Source: an uncultured Prevotella sp.
Lineage (GTDB): Bacteria; Bacteroidota; Bacteroidia; Bacteroidales; Bacteroidaceae
Assembly: GCA_900541335.1 (NCBI GenBank)
Contig: UQJC01000001.1
Location: 124,001 to 188,000, forward strand
Direction of reading: 5' to 3'
Length of the DNA: 64,000 bases
The position numbers and the translations under genes are program-made. Below, piece after piece: positions 43,846-53,195 of the stretch. How positions within the stretch are numbered: position 1 is the stretch's first letter; each line of letters begins with the position of its first letter. The notes under the pieces are model-generated. The model did not search any database. It saw only the letters and a program-made list of their open reading frames with translations, and was not told the DNA's origin.

Positions 43846-43909
43846 AGCCTTTATTTCGATAATGAAACTTCGGCTTGGCTTTTTTTTGTCCATCTCCTAT
43901 GAAATATAG

Positions 43910-43944
43910 AAAGGGGCTGCACTTCACTCAGTGCAGCCCCTTTT
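43910..43944. terminator. Hairpin after the 223-aa barrel gene
   Basis: A 12-13 bp perfect stem AAAGGGGCTGCAC / GTGCAGCCCCTTT with an 8-nt loop. Short T runs occur on both strands. By position it ends the minus-strand gene at 44076-44747. Confidence 0.75.
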
Positions 43945-44075
43945 CCGGACAAGAACATAACAATCTTAATATTCTACTTAACTCGATGCAAAGGTCGGGT
44001 GTTTTACTTGCCCGGGAAATACCTATTTAAGGGTATTCTGCAACGAGCCTTATTTTTCCTTGAGCTTTCAGCTGT

Positions 44076-44747
44076 TTATTTCAGTCGATAGCCCAGCGTT
44101 ATCAGCCCCGAAATATTTCGGTCGCCCGCACGGTTAAACTTCGCCAATCCAAAGTCCGCTTCGAGTCCCACGAGGACACCCGAGGGAAACTGATAGCCCA
44201 CTGAGGCTTGAATGCCTGCATCAAAGCGGTGAGTTCCAGGCTCCTTGAATGTCTTTTTCTCGTAATACATTTTCTCACTGCCAGGTCGGGTCGTGTCGCC
44301 CTTTGTCGTTTGTTTGCCCGCTACACCGTAAGCCACATAGGGCCCTGCCGACATAACCAGGTAACGCGATTCGCCTGTGCGCCAATAGTAAGCAAACAAG
44401 AGCGGCACCTGCACATAATTTTGCGTAGCCGAACGGCTCATGATGCCCACCAAGGGTTCACCCGTTTCCTGGTCAAAGAGTTGATTGCCTGCATCGTCAA
44501 AGACAAAGACCTCCTGATTGGCATCTTTCCAACCTTTACCATAGACTTCAAAAGTCGGTACAAAACTCCAATGCTGGTCGAGCTCTATCTCATAGCCTAC
44601 TCCGGCTTTGAAGGCACCAACTGCCTTCGCCTTGCCATAATGCGAAGCTAAACCGCCACCAAACTTAAAGTGTACACCCTGAGCGCAAAGCGGCTGAATG
44701 CCTGTAAAGACCAGAAAAGAAAGGAGAGAAAGAAGTATTTTATACAT
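44076..44747 (-). CDS. Outer-membrane beta-barrel protein
   Basis: A 223-aa exported protein (signal peptide to about residue 22, LCAQ) with alternating hydrophobic strands, such as FKAGVGYEIELDQHWSFVP and YLVMSAGPYVAYGVAG, and a terminal GYRLK. The GPYxAYGVxGK segment also appears, as GPYFAFGVCGK, in the 205-aa barrel at 37111-37728, so the two are distant paralogues of the porin/PorT-like family. No function can be assigned. It is separated from the helicase gene upstream by 95 nt. Confidence 0.82.
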   Translation of the reverse strand: MYKILLSLLSFLVFTGIQPLCAQGVHFKFGGGLASHYGKAKAVGAFKAGVGYEIELDQHWSFVPTFEVYGKGWKDANQEVFVFDDAGNQLFDQETGEPLVGIMSRSATQNYVQVPLLFAYYWRTGESRYLVMSAGPYVAYGVAGKQTTKGDTTRPGSEKMYYEKKTFKEPGTHRFDAGIQASVGYQFPSGVLVGLEADFGLAKFNRAGDRNISGLITLGYRLK

Positions 44748-44842
44748 AAAGGAATAGAATAAGCAGTGGGGAAAAATTGAAAAATGAGGAATGAGGACAG
44801 AGAGCGCAAAGCCTGCCGTTCGCCAGCTTCTGCCCGACCCGC

Positions 44843-46696
44843 TTACTCAAAGAACTGACGCCAATCGTCTTTCTTGCGCTTACGGGGCACCTCAAAATCT
44901 TTTTCGGCAGCCTTTTTGCCACCCTTGCGTGCCTTCTTCTCAGCCTTCCAGCCAGCTTTCATCTGACGGGCATCCGCCACTTCAGCATAAGTTTTAGCAC
45001 GGCGAGCTTTGCCTGCAGACTTAGCGGGAGCCATTCCCTCTTCGCGATCGGCATGATCCACCACCACCTTGCGATCGCCCACCTTGACACGCTTCATCTT
45101 AGCCAAGACCAAAGCAGCATCTTCGCTCGGCACTTCAAAGAAGGAGCAATTGGCTGTCAAGTCAATGCGTCCAATCTCAATCTTGCTGTCACGCACATAG
45201 CGGTTGACCAAGTTGATGATTTCGCGGGCATAGAAGTTATCGCGTTTACCCAAATTGATAAACAAGCGCGTATAGCCTTCTTCCGCCTGGGGCTTACCGT
45301 CCTCTTTGCGACGACGTTCCCGACGCGATTTACCCTCCGTTTCCTTGCCGCTGTCTCCGCGACGGTCAGTGGGTTGCTCGATGACAGGAGCGTCTGCATA
45401 GTAACGAAGGAAGTGACCGAACTCACGGCTTACCACTCGCTTGATGAGGTCCTCCTTCGTCAGCCATTCCAGTTTGCGGAACACTTCGGGAAGGAAGGGA
45501 GCGATTTCCGTCTCATTGACCTCAATGCGTTCCAACTCATCCATCACCTTGTAAAGTTGCTTCGTACAGATTTCTTGCGGTTCGGGCAGCACGCCAGCCT
45601 CAAACTTCTTGCCAATCACCTTTTCGATGATGCGTACCTTACCCTTTTCACGCAAGTGGATGATAGAAATACTCGTTCCTCGTTTGCCTGCACGTCCCGT
45701 TCGTCCCGAACGGTGGGTGTAATTCTCCACGTCGTCGGGGAGTCCGTAGTTAATCACGTGGGTCAAGTCCTCCACGTCCAAGCCACGGGCAGCCACGTCG
45801 GTAGCCACGAGGAGTTGCGTGTGGTGTTGACGGAACTTCTGCATCGTCAGGTCGCGTTGTGCTTGCGAAAGGTCACCATGCAGTGCTTCGGCATTGTAAC
45901 CGTCGCGGATCAGCTGGTCAGCCACCTCTTGCGTTTCGATACGCGTGCGACAGAAGATGATGCCGTAAATACGCGGATAGTAATCGACCACACGTTTCAA
46001 GGCAACATACTTATCCTTGGCGTGAACGAGGTAATAAATGTGGTTCACCTTCTCGGCACCTTCGTTTCGCGAGCCCACCACGATTTCCTTGTAGTCGTGC
46101 AGGTAACTCTTCGCGATGCGTTCGATTTCCTTGCCCATGGTGGCAGAGAACAGCAACGTATTTCGTTCAGCCGGCACGCCTGCCAAGATGGCATCAATGC
46201 TTTCGGTGAAGCCCATGTTCAACATTTCGTCGGCCTCGTCAAGCACCACGTTCTCCACGGCATCCAATTTGGCAACGCCACGGTTCATCAAGTCAATCAA
46301 GCGGCCCGGGGTAGCCACAATCACCTGGGCTCCCTTCTTCAAGGCACGAATTTGGCTCTCAATGCTCGAACCTCCATAAACGGCAAGGACATGCAGGTCG
46401 TCAATATAGCGAGCGTACTCTTTCAGGTCACCCGCTATCTGTAGACAGAGTTCGCGCGTCGGGCTCAGAATCACCGCCTGTGTCCGCTTGTCTTTCGGAT
46501 TAACCTTTTGGAGCACCGGCAGACCGAAGGCTGCTGTTTTTCCAGTTCCTGTCTGGGCCAGGGCAATGACATCGTTGCCCACACCGAGCAGGTAGGGAAT
46601 TACTTCTTCTTGTACGGGCATCGGGCTTTCGTACCCCATCTCGCTGATGGCGCGGCGAATCACTTCCGATACGCCTAACTCTTCAAATGTTTTCAA
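44843..46696 (-). CDS. DEAD-box RNA helicase with DbpA-type RNA-binding domain
   Basis: A 617-aa ATP-dependent RNA helicase of the DeaD/CsdA type. Motifs in order: Q motif (GYESPMPVQEEVIP), I (AQTGTGKTAAF), PTRELCLQ, VATPGRL, DEAD, SAT, TDVAARGLD and HRSGRTGRAG. A DbpA-like RNA-binding domain (YTRLFINLGKRDNFYAREI, about residues 470-545) and a basic Lys/Arg tail follow. The start is inferred as TTG at 46696, giving KTFEELGVSE. No ATG is in frame nearby, and the only upstream ATG-like extension crosses a -7 promoter element at 46738. It probably works in ribosome assembly or RNA decay. Confidence 0.9.
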   Translation of the reverse strand: MKTFEELGVSEVIRRAISEMGYESPMPVQEEVIPYLLGVGNDVIALAQTGTGKTAAFGLPVLQKVNPKDKRTQAVILSPTRELCLQIAGDLKEYARYIDDLHVLAVYGGSSIESQIRALKKGAQVIVATPGRLIDLMNRGVAKLDAVENVVLDEADEMLNMGFTESIDAILAGVPAERNTLLFSATMGKEIERIAKSYLHDYKEIVVGSRNEGAEKVNHIYYLVHAKDKYVALKRVVDYYPRIYGIIFCRTRIETQEVADQLIRDGYNAEALHGDLSQAQRDLTMQKFRQHHTQLLVATDVAARGLDVEDLTHVINYGLPDDVENYTHRSGRTGRAGKRGTSISIIHLREKGKVRIIEKVIGKKFEAGVLPEPQEICTKQLYKVMDELERIEVNETEIAPFLPEVFRKLEWLTKEDLIKRVVSREFGHFLRYYADAPVIEQPTDRRGDSGKETEGKSRRERRRKEDGKPQAEEGYTRLFINLGKRDNFYAREIINLVNRYVRDSKIEIGRIDLTANCSFFEVPSEDAALVLAKMKRVKVGDRKVVVDHADREEGMAPAKSAGKARRAKTYAEVADARQMKAGWKAEKKARKGGKKAAEKDFEVPRKRKKDDWRQFFE

Positions 46697-46737
46697 AATG
46701 AATGGGAATTGATATGGAGCGACTTTACTCCAAGGTG

Positions 46738-46745
46738 CAAAAATA
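46738..46745 (-). promoter_or_regulatory. -7 element of the helicase gene
   Basis: TATTTTTG followed by C on the minus strand, 41 nt before the inferred TTG start. No convincing -33. Confidence 0.5.
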
Positions 46746-46949
46746 CGACAAAAGCGGCGTTTAGAAGGCTTTTGGCGGAAGAAGGTTGAAAAAAGAGGAT
46801 ACAAGGACCGAACTGGAAACAGAAAGACGCGTTGCTATGCTGCTCCCAACGAGCGTCTGAACAGGACGAAGGGTGCCAACTGCAAAGACAGCTTCCCGTC
46901 TCGTTTAGTCTGCGCACCCCGACACTGCCAATTTGAGGGTTGCCCTCTC

Positions 46950-48053
46950 CTAGCCCTTCACGCGATACCGATTGCCTGGCATCCGCTTCACGCTCCCCAT
47001 TTCTTCCAAGTCAAAGAGCAAGTCAGCCAACTGCGCCACGGTAAAGCCCGTTTGAAGAGCCAGGGCATCCATCGACAGCCCGTCATTCCCCGCGAGGACA
47101 TCCACCACCCGCTCTTGTTCGGCCGTGTAGAGGGGAAACAGCTGTGGCTCGCTCGGCTGCGACTTTGCCGACTCGGTAGGCCAATTGAGCAGTTTCACCA
47201 GGTCGGCTGCCGAGGTCACCAAGCTGGCTTGATTACGTTGTATGAGCTGGTTGCATCCGGCTGAATAAGGGTCACCCACCCTGCCGGGCACCGCCATCAC
47301 CTCCCGACCGTAACTGCTGGCTATGGTTGCCGTAATCAAGGCGCCGCCCCGGTCGGCACTTTCAATGACCAGCGTAGCTTCGGCTATACCTGCCACAATG
47401 CGGTTGCGCCTTACGAAGTTTCCCTTGTCGGGCACCGTCCCCGAAAAGTATTCGGTGAGCAGTCCGCCCTGACTCACCATTTCCTTGGCCGTGTCGCGGT
47501 GCAAACTGGGATAAATACGATCCAAGCCGTGCGCCAAGACTGCATAGGTAGGCAGTCCGTTGGCCAAAGCCGCACGATGGGCATGAATGTCTACCCCATA
47601 CGCCAAGCCACTGACGATGGTCACATCGGGCACTAAGTGTGCCAGGTCCGCCAAGATGCGTTCACACAGGTCTTTGCCGTATTCGGTGATGTGACGCGTG
47701 CCAACCACACTGAGCACTCGGCGACGCGGAAAGGGTACTTTGCCGCAACAGAACAACTGCAAGGGAGCATCCATGAGTTCTTCTGATTTCAGCAACAAGG
47801 GATAGTCGTCACTCGTAAAGGGAAAAACCTGAATGTGGTGTTGCTCGCAAAAGGCCAGCTCTTTCTCGGCACGGGCGCGAGCTTCGCTATATCCTTCCCG
47901 ACTTTGCTGCAACCGAGCCCACAGTTCACTGGGTGAATGGTTATCGGCGAAGGCGGCTTCGGCCGATCCGTAATAACGGAGTAACGCCAAGGCTTGAGGT
48001 CGGGTCAGGCCTGGAAGCAGGGAGAGCATGAGGGTAGCTAACGTTTCATTCAT
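46950..48053 (-). CDS. dprA: DNA-processing protein DprA
   Basis: DprA binds incoming single-stranded DNA in natural transformation and loads RecA. The 367-aa protein has an N-terminal SAM/HhH-like region and the Rossmann core with VVGTRHITEYGKDLCE, VSGLAYGVDIHAHRAAL and the diagnostic FVRRNRIVAGIAEATLVIES. A C-terminal winged-helix domain (LALQTGFTVAQLADLLFDLE) follows. I chose the ATG at 48053: the longer frame adds a non-conserved leader. The thioesterase and DUF2851 genes lie upstream on the same strand. Confidence 0.94.
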   Translation of the reverse strand: MNETLATLMLSLLPGLTRPQALALLRYYGSAEAAFADNHSPSELWARLQQSREGYSEARARAEKELAFCEQHHIQVFPFTSDDYPLLLKSEELMDAPLQLFCCGKVPFPRRRVLSVVGTRHITEYGKDLCERILADLAHLVPDVTIVSGLAYGVDIHAHRAALANGLPTYAVLAHGLDRIYPSLHRDTAKEMVSQGGLLTEYFSGTVPDKGNFVRRNRIVAGIAEATLVIESADRGGALITATIASSYGREVMAVPGRVGDPYSAGCNQLIQRNQASLVTSAADLVKLLNWPTESAKSQPSEPQLFPLYTAEQERVVDVLAGNDGLSMDALALQTGFTVAQLADLLFDLEEMGSVKRMPGNRYRVKG

Positions 48054-48159
48054 AGGCAGGATGGATTGGAAGATGGGAACAAAATGCCCCCAAAGGTTCA
48101 TTCAAGAAAAAAGAGGGAATGCCTTCGGTTATTCCGATTCATTCCCCACAGTGCGGTCT

Positions 48160-48573
48160 TTATTCTCCTCCCTTTTCTTCTGGAAAGAAAAGGTCATCGA
48201 GTTCCTGACACGGAGCCAGCCTGCCGTTTACCAAGCAAACGGTCTCGACGGTCGATTTCAACACGGGCTTATGGTCGGGCACTCGGTAGATGTCCTGCAC
48301 AAATACATATTTAATGCCTTCCTTGCGCAAAGCCAGACAAGACTCAAAGCTGTCTCCACTCCGTAAGGGGCATTTAAACTGCAGTTGCATCCGCGCCACC
48401 ACGGCATCAATGCCTCGCGCGTGAAGGTCGGCAAAGCTTACCCCACGTGTACGGAGAAACTCGTGACGGGTATGTTCGGTGTAGTGTTGGTAGTTGGCAT
48501 TATTGACAATGCCCTGAAGGTCGCACTCATAGTCGCGCACCTTCATGGTTAATGTATAGAGGTATTCCATCAT
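48160..48573 (-). CDS. Acyl-CoA thioesterase (YbgC/4HBT-like)
   Basis: A 137-aa hotdog-fold thioesterase. The family motif DLQGIVNNANYQHYTEHTR (Asp and Tyr/His active-site region) is near residue 18. YVFVQDIYRV and a beta-rich core follow. It hydrolyses acyl-CoA thioesters. The substrate range is not predictable. Two adjacent ATGs (48573, 48570) are equally possible starts. It lies 9 nt after DUF2851 and 106 nt before dprA. Confidence 0.87.
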   Translation of the reverse strand: MMEYLYTLTMKVRDYECDLQGIVNNANYQHYTEHTRHEFLRTRGVSFADLHARGIDAVVARMQLQFKCPLRSGDSFESCLALRKEGIKYVFVQDIYRVPDHKPVLKSTVETVCLVNGRLAPCQELDDLFFPEEKGGE

Positions 48574-48582
48574 CAGAAAATT

Positions 48583-49917
48583 TTAATCATTCAAGGAAAT
48601 GACCGGGCTCTCCTCTCCCACTTCGCCCGTCTGTCCTTTACGCCGCAGGTATTCGCTGCCAAACCGACAACGCAGGCAGTCCTTCCGGTCGCAATAATGT
48701 TGGCGAAGCTGGATGAGGGCTTGACTGTCGGCTGCATGGCTTACACGGATACCAGCACGCTCCCAACAGCGGGTGATGTAGTTGCGCTCGGCGGGCAAGT
48801 TCTCCAACAACTGGAGAGCACACTCCGCGAGCGCTTCGTCCTTGCGGCTTCGGCCATAAGCAAAGAAGAGGGGCACGACCGAGTTTATCAATAAGAGGTT
48901 GAGGGAAGCCGTTTGCAAGACTTTGTCGGTCGGTTCGTGAACTTCCCCAAAGGCGTAATGAGTTTGCCAATAGGGCGTGGCTCGTACCCGAAAGAGCGCA
49001 CGCAGGGCTTTCGCATCGGTCGTTTCCAAGAGGCGCGACAGGTCAACCCTTCGCTCCACATAGAGTTGGGTGAGTTGGGATAAGCGTACGGTGGGAAAGT
49101 TTTGCGGCCGCATCCGTCCGAATTTCCAAATCTTACGATCGACGGACTTCAGGTCGAATTTGTTTTTCAGAAAAGCATATTCAGCCCGTAGGCTTTTGAA
49201 GTAATCATCTTGTTGCTCCTCCTTCCACGCATCCGTTTCGAGCAAGCCCGCTTGCCCCATAAAGAAGGCTTCCACCTGGAAGGGGTTGTCCCGGTGTTTA
49301 CCCACTTGACTCGGTTCGATGGTCAAAGCCCATTGTTCGAAAGCATCGGCGTTGGTACCAAAACCGAAGTTGCGGGCCAGGGTGATAAAGAAGGCACGTT
49401 CCCAGTCACCCCCGGTTTGGTCGAGATAACGCTGAATGCGCGCCGTCTTTGCTTCGAGCCGTTCGATAGTCAAACGACTCATCCATTGATGTACGATGAG
49501 GGAAGGCACATCGGGGATTACCCGATAGCAAGGGGGATAAGTTTCTTCGGCTATCAGTTCCTCGTAGTTAGCACGTAGCTGTGGGGGAATAGGAACGACA
49601 ATTTGGGGAATGCTTTTCCCGTCCTGGGTTCGCACCTCACCATCCACTTCTGACACCACATGCAATACGACATTATTATAAGCAGGGTCTTGGTCGTGAT
49701 GGTGCCGATACCAGTCGGACGACTTCAAGTGTATCTCTACATTGCCCGCCCACACCATACCGGCGAGGCGAAATTTCGCATTAAAGAAGTCGGGGCCGGC
49801 ATGCAGCAAATTGTGTACGCCGACGTCAATGACTTCGACGGTTTCGCCTCGGTCACTGACAAAATGAGCCGAGGGATAGAGGTGATGTTTCCAAACGTAA
49901 TGCAGCAAGAACTCCAT
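48583..49917 (-). CDS. DUF2851 family protein
   Basis: A 444-aa protein with the family N-terminus EFLLHYVWKHHLYP, then DVGVHNLLHAGPDFFNAKF and GNVEIHLKSSDWYRHHHDQD, the most conserved part. The C-terminus has a CDRKDCLRCRFG cluster that may bind metal. The EIHxxSSDW pattern resembles PD-(D/E)XK-type cores, so nuclease activity has been considered, but this is inference. The ATG at 49917 follows a promoter, and longer frames would overlap it. It leads the unit DUF2851, thioesterase and probably dprA. Confidence 0.8.
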   Translation of the reverse strand: MEFLLHYVWKHHLYPSAHFVSDRGETVEVIDVGVHNLLHAGPDFFNAKFRLAGMVWAGNVEIHLKSSDWYRHHHDQDPAYNNVVLHVVSEVDGEVRTQDGKSIPQIVVPIPPQLRANYEELIAEETYPPCYRVIPDVPSLIVHQWMSRLTIERLEAKTARIQRYLDQTGGDWERAFFITLARNFGFGTNADAFEQWALTIEPSQVGKHRDNPFQVEAFFMGQAGLLETDAWKEEQQDDYFKSLRAEYAFLKNKFDLKSVDRKIWKFGRMRPQNFPTVRLSQLTQLYVERRVDLSRLLETTDAKALRALFRVRATPYWQTHYAFGEVHEPTDKVLQTASLNLLLINSVVPLFFAYGRSRKDEALAECALQLLENLPAERNYITRCWERAGIRVSHAADSQALIQLRQHYCDRKDCLRCRFGSEYLRRKGQTGEVGEESPVISLND

Positions 49918-49943
49918 ATTCTGTTGGCTTTGGTTTAATCCGC

Positions 49944-49974
49944 CAAAGGTAGAACATTTTTTCGGAGCGTACAA
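49944..49974 (-). promoter_or_regulatory. Promoter of the DUF2851 gene
   Basis: On the minus strand, TTG (49974-49972), 20-nt spacer, TACCTTTG (49951-49944), giving a leader of about 20 nt. Confidence 0.7.
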
Positions 49975-50013
49975 CTGAGAAGGGGGCTGTGAGAGTGAAG
50001 AGATTGTTTGGCT

Positions 50014-50186
50014 GCGGCATGCCGCTACTTATTAATAAAGGATGCGATTCCGGCGGAAGGAAAAACGGAAGCTCGGGAATCGAAGAGGAAGTACGGTCGC
50101 GGCATGCCGCGACCCATTGATAAAGGAAACTATTTCGGCGGAAGAAAGAAACTACTGCTTTGGGTCGCGGCATGCCGCGACCGTAC
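50014..50186. repeat. Three REP-like palindromes in the gap before mnmG
   Basis: GCGGCATGCCGC occurs at 50014-50025, 50099-50110 and 50164-50175. The second and third extend to perfect palindromes of 18-20 bp (GTCGCGGCATGCCGCGAC). Copy 2 with flanks (50091-50116) is the exact reverse complement of copy 3 with flanks (50161-50186), 26 bp. Each palindrome is followed by a degenerate direct repeat around GGCGGAAG (about 50052, 50137, 50223). The whole gap 49975-50594 has no credible gene. Confidence 0.88.
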
Positions 50187-50493
50187 AACATTGGCGACCC
50201 ATTAATGGAAGAGGCTGGTTCAGCGGAAGAAGATTGCTACTTAATTCATCCCTTTGGGAAACCCGTTTTCAAAGAATACGAGCCTTCCCAACCCCATGGA
50301 AAGCCCGTCTCCCGCAAAAGCTAAGCTCGGCAAGCGCGTGGAAAGGGGCGCACGCAACGAGACGAAACTCCCCCCATGTCGATGGCGTGAAATCTGGCGC
50401 AATACATCGTTTACAACGAACACTGAAAGCCTCCTCGCTTTTCTACCCAAGCCCTCTCCCCCTCTCAACTGCGCCGCTACGAATAAAAACTTG

Positions 50494-50501
50494 TATTTTT
50501 G
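50494..50501 (+). promoter_or_regulatory. -7 element of mnmG
   Basis: TATTTTTG followed by C, about 94 nt before the mnmG ATG. The upstream element is unclear. Confidence 0.5.
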
Positions 50502-50594
50502 CGGCTCTGAAAAGTGTCGCGTCGTGCCCACCCTATACCATTCCTAAAGAAAGAAGGGAAGCAACCAACGAAGACACTAACAACTAAGAAGACT

Positions 50595-52472
50595 ATGCAA
50601 ACCATTTTTCATTACGATGTCATTGTCGTGGGTGCAGGCCACGCAGGATGCGAGGCAGCTTCGGCAGCCGCACGCATGGGTGCGAAGACTTGTCTCCTCA
50701 CAATGGATATGAACAAGATTGCCCAGATGAGCTGCAACCCCGCCATCGGCGGCATTGCCAAGGGACAGATTGTCCGCGAAATCGATGCACTCGGCGGACT
50801 GACGGGCGAAGTGACCGATGCTACAGCCATTCAATTCCGCATGCTGAACCGGTCGAAGGGACCGGCCATGTGGAGTCCCCGTGCCCAGTGTGACCGTGCC
50901 CGCTTTATTACGGAGTGGCGCCACCGACTGGAGAACACCCCCAACTTACACATCTGGCAAGACGAAGCTACCGAGATACTAAGCGAAGGAGGAAAGGTAT
51001 GCGGCCTCCGTACCATTTGGGGAGCGGAATTCCGTGCCCCTGCCGTTATCATCACAGCGGGAACCTTCCTGCGCGGTTTGATGCACATCGGCCGCAAGCA
51101 GGTTAGCGGAGGACGTTGCGCAGAGCCTGCCGCAAGTTTTCTTACCGCCTCCATCGAAGCCTTGGGCATCCGTAGCGCCCGCATGAAGACGGGTACGCCC
51201 GTCCGCATTGACAAGCGTTCGGTTCACTTAGACGAAATGGAATTGCAACCCGGCGAAACCGACTTTCACCGTTTTTCCTTTATCAGTCCGTTGCGCCCCC
51301 TGCCCCAATTGCCCTGTTGGACGTGTGAGACCAACGAGCGCGTACACGAGGTGCTCCGCTCGGGATTGGCAGATTCACCGCTTTACAACGGACAAATTCA
51401 GAGCATTGGGCCACGCTACTGCCCGAGCATCGAGACGAAGTTGGTAACCTTCCCCGACCGCGACCACCATCCCCTTTTCCTCGAGCCCGAAGGCGTTGAC
51501 ACAAACGAACTCTACTTAAACGGCTTTTCATCGAGCTTACCGATGGACGTACAGATCGAGGCACTCAAGCAAATGCCGTGTTTTCGTGACGTCGTAGTCT
51601 ATCGTCCGGGCTATGCGATTGAATACGATTTCTTCGACCCGACCCAACTCTACCATACGTTGGAATCGAAGGTAGTCGAAGGCCTCTACTTTGCCGGACA
51701 GGTCAACGGCACCACGGGCTACGAAGAAGCAGCGGGTCAAGGCATCGTGGCGGGCATCAATGCGGCACTGAAATGCGGTGGAAGCGCTCCGTTCACCCTC
51801 CACCGCGACGAAGCTTACATCGGGGTTCTCATTGACGACTTGGTGACCAAGGGTGTCGACGAGCCCTACCGCATGTTTACCTCGCGTGCCGAATACCGCA
51901 TCCTGCTCCGACAGGATAATGCCGATGCCCGACTGACGCCCTACGCCGAACGATTTGGTTTGGCAACGCCCGAACGTTTGCAACGGTTTCACCGGAAGAG
52001 CGAAGGGATTGCCGCCATCTTGGACTTCTGCAAGAACTTCCCGATTAAAGCACCGCGCATCAATCCGTTCCTGGAACGCCTGGGCACAGCTCCCCTGCAC
52101 GGCGGATGCAAACTCTTCGATTTAATCAACCGTCCGCAGATATCCTTAGCCAACTTGGCCGACGAAGTGAAAGGCTTCAGCGAATTCCTTTCGCAGATTG
52201 ACTCGGACCGCGAAGAGACGATTGAAGCGGCAGAAATCGAAATGAAGTACCACGGCTACATTGCCCGCGAACGCGCCCTGGCGGACAAGATGCAACGCTT
52301 AGAGCATATCCTTATCCGAGGTCGCTTTAACTACGATGAACTCACCCAATTAAGCACCGAGGCCCGTCAGAAGTTGAAGAGCATTGACCCCGAAACGCTG
52401 GCACAAGCCAGCCGCATCCCGGGTGTCTCGCCCAGCGACATCAGCGTATTGCTCGTTCTCTTGGGGCGTTAA
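50595..52472 (+). CDS. mnmG: tRNA uridine 5-carboxymethylaminomethyl modification enzyme
   Basis: MnmG (GidA), with MnmE, installs the cmnm5 group on wobble uridine in tRNA. It is an FAD protein of 625 aa. The FAD site is VIVVGAGHAGCEAASAAARMG. The family signatures CNPAIGGIAKGQIVREIDALGG, GTFLRGLMHIG, and GYEEAAGQGIVAGINAALK are all present, and a C-terminal helical domain follows. The ATG at 50595 was chosen because the conserved region begins at residue 5; the frame upstream overlaps the promoter. No MnmE lies in the window. Confidence 0.97.
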   Translation: MQTIFHYDVIVVGAGHAGCEAASAAARMGAKTCLLTMDMNKIAQMSCNPAIGGIAKGQIVREIDALGGLTGEVTDATAIQFRMLNRSKGPAMWSPRAQCDRARFITEWRHRLENTPNLHIWQDEATEILSEGGKVCGLRTIWGAEFRAPAVIITAGTFLRGLMHIGRKQVSGGRCAEPAASFLTASIEALGIRSARMKTGTPVRIDKRSVHLDEMELQPGETDFHRFSFISPLRPLPQLPCWTCETNERVHEVLRSGLADSPLYNGQIQSIGPRYCPSIETKLVTFPDRDHHPLFLEPEGVDTNELYLNGFSSSLPMDVQIEALKQMPCFRDVVVYRPGYAIEYDFFDPTQLYHTLESKVVEGLYFAGQVNGTTGYEEAAGQGIVAGINAALKCGGSAPFTLHRDEAYIGVLIDDLVTKGVDEPYRMFTSRAEYRILLRQDNADARLTPYAERFGLATPERLQRFHRKSEGIAAILDFCKNFPIKAPRINPFLERLGTAPLHGGCKLFDLINRPQISLANLADEVKGFSEFLSQIDSDREETIEAAEIEMKYHGYIARERALADKMQRLEHILIRGRFNYDELTQLSTEARQKLKSIDPETLAQASRIPGVSPSDISVLLVLLGR

Positions 52473-52586
52473 GCTGCTACGTGCGGCTTCAACACCATGC
52501 GTTTGGTTAAAGTAAAACTTGAAGTAAACCCAACACACAGAGCCCTAAAGCTCAAAAAACCGCGATTTCAACGAGTTTTTTGTTCG

Positions 52587-52602
52587 CGTTCCACGTGAAA
52601 CA
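52587..52602. other. parS-like centromere site 1
   Basis: CGTTCCACGTGAAACA contains the palindromic ParB-binding core GTTYCACGTGAAAC at 52588-52601. It differs from the bacterial parS consensus TGTTYCACGTGAAACA at only one position. It lies in the mnmG-apt gap, upstream of the apt ATG. A second copy is in polA. Confidence 0.88.
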
Positions 52603-52636
52603 AAAGTATACACCGCTACTCATTATCAAACAAATT

Positions 52637-53173
52637 ATGAATACAAAACTGTTATTGGACAATCTGCGAAACGTCCCCGACTTTCCCAAACCCGGAATCC
52701 ACTTTAAGGACGTGAGTACCCTCTTCAAGAATCCGGCTTGCATCCGCGAGATGTTAGACGAACTTGTACGTCTCTACCAGGACAAAGGCATCACCAAGGT
52801 GGTCGGCATCGAGAGCCGTGGTTTCGTCATGGGCGCGATGCTCGCCGAGAAACTGGGAGCCGGATTCATCATGGCACGCAAGCCCGGTAAGCTTCCTGCC
52901 GAAACGCGCAAAGCGACTTACCTCAAAGAATACGGTTACGACACCATCGAGATTCACACCGATGCCATCGACTCCAATGACGTTGTGCTCATCCACGACG
53001 ACCTGCTCGCAACGGGCGGTTCGATGCAGGCAGCGTACGACCTTGTCCAACACTTCGGACCGAAGAAAACGTACATCAACTTCCTTATCGAACTCCAAAT
53101 GGAAGGTCTCGAAGGACGAAAGTTTCTCGGCAAGAATCTCGACATTACCACCTTGCTCACGATTAACGAGTAA
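52637..53173 (+). CDS. apt: Adenine phosphoribosyltransferase
   Basis: Apt salvages adenine with PRPP to AMP. The 178-aa protein has the N-terminal PDFPKPGIHFKDVSTLF. The adenine-site segment GIESRGFVMG is present. The PRPP motif VVLIHDDLLATGGSMQAA carries two acidic residues and the TGG loop. The ATG at 52637 is preferred over an upstream in-frame start because it fits the family N-terminus and the upstream one lies inside the parS-like site. A strong terminator follows. Confidence 0.95.
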   Translation: MNTKLLLDNLRNVPDFPKPGIHFKDVSTLFKNPACIREMLDELVRLYQDKGITKVVGIESRGFVMGAMLAEKLGAGFIMARKPGKLPAETRKATYLKEYGYDTIEIHTDAIDSNDVVLIHDDLLATGGSMQAAYDLVQHFGPKKTYINFLIELQMEGLEGRKFLGKNLDITTLLTINE

Positions 53174-53195
53174 AAAAAATCCCGTTTCATCTCCC

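Noticed and set aside
50042..50587. A 181-codon frame in the gap before mnmG
   Set aside because: It runs through the palindromes and the mnmG promoter, with no family similarity and no plausible composition.
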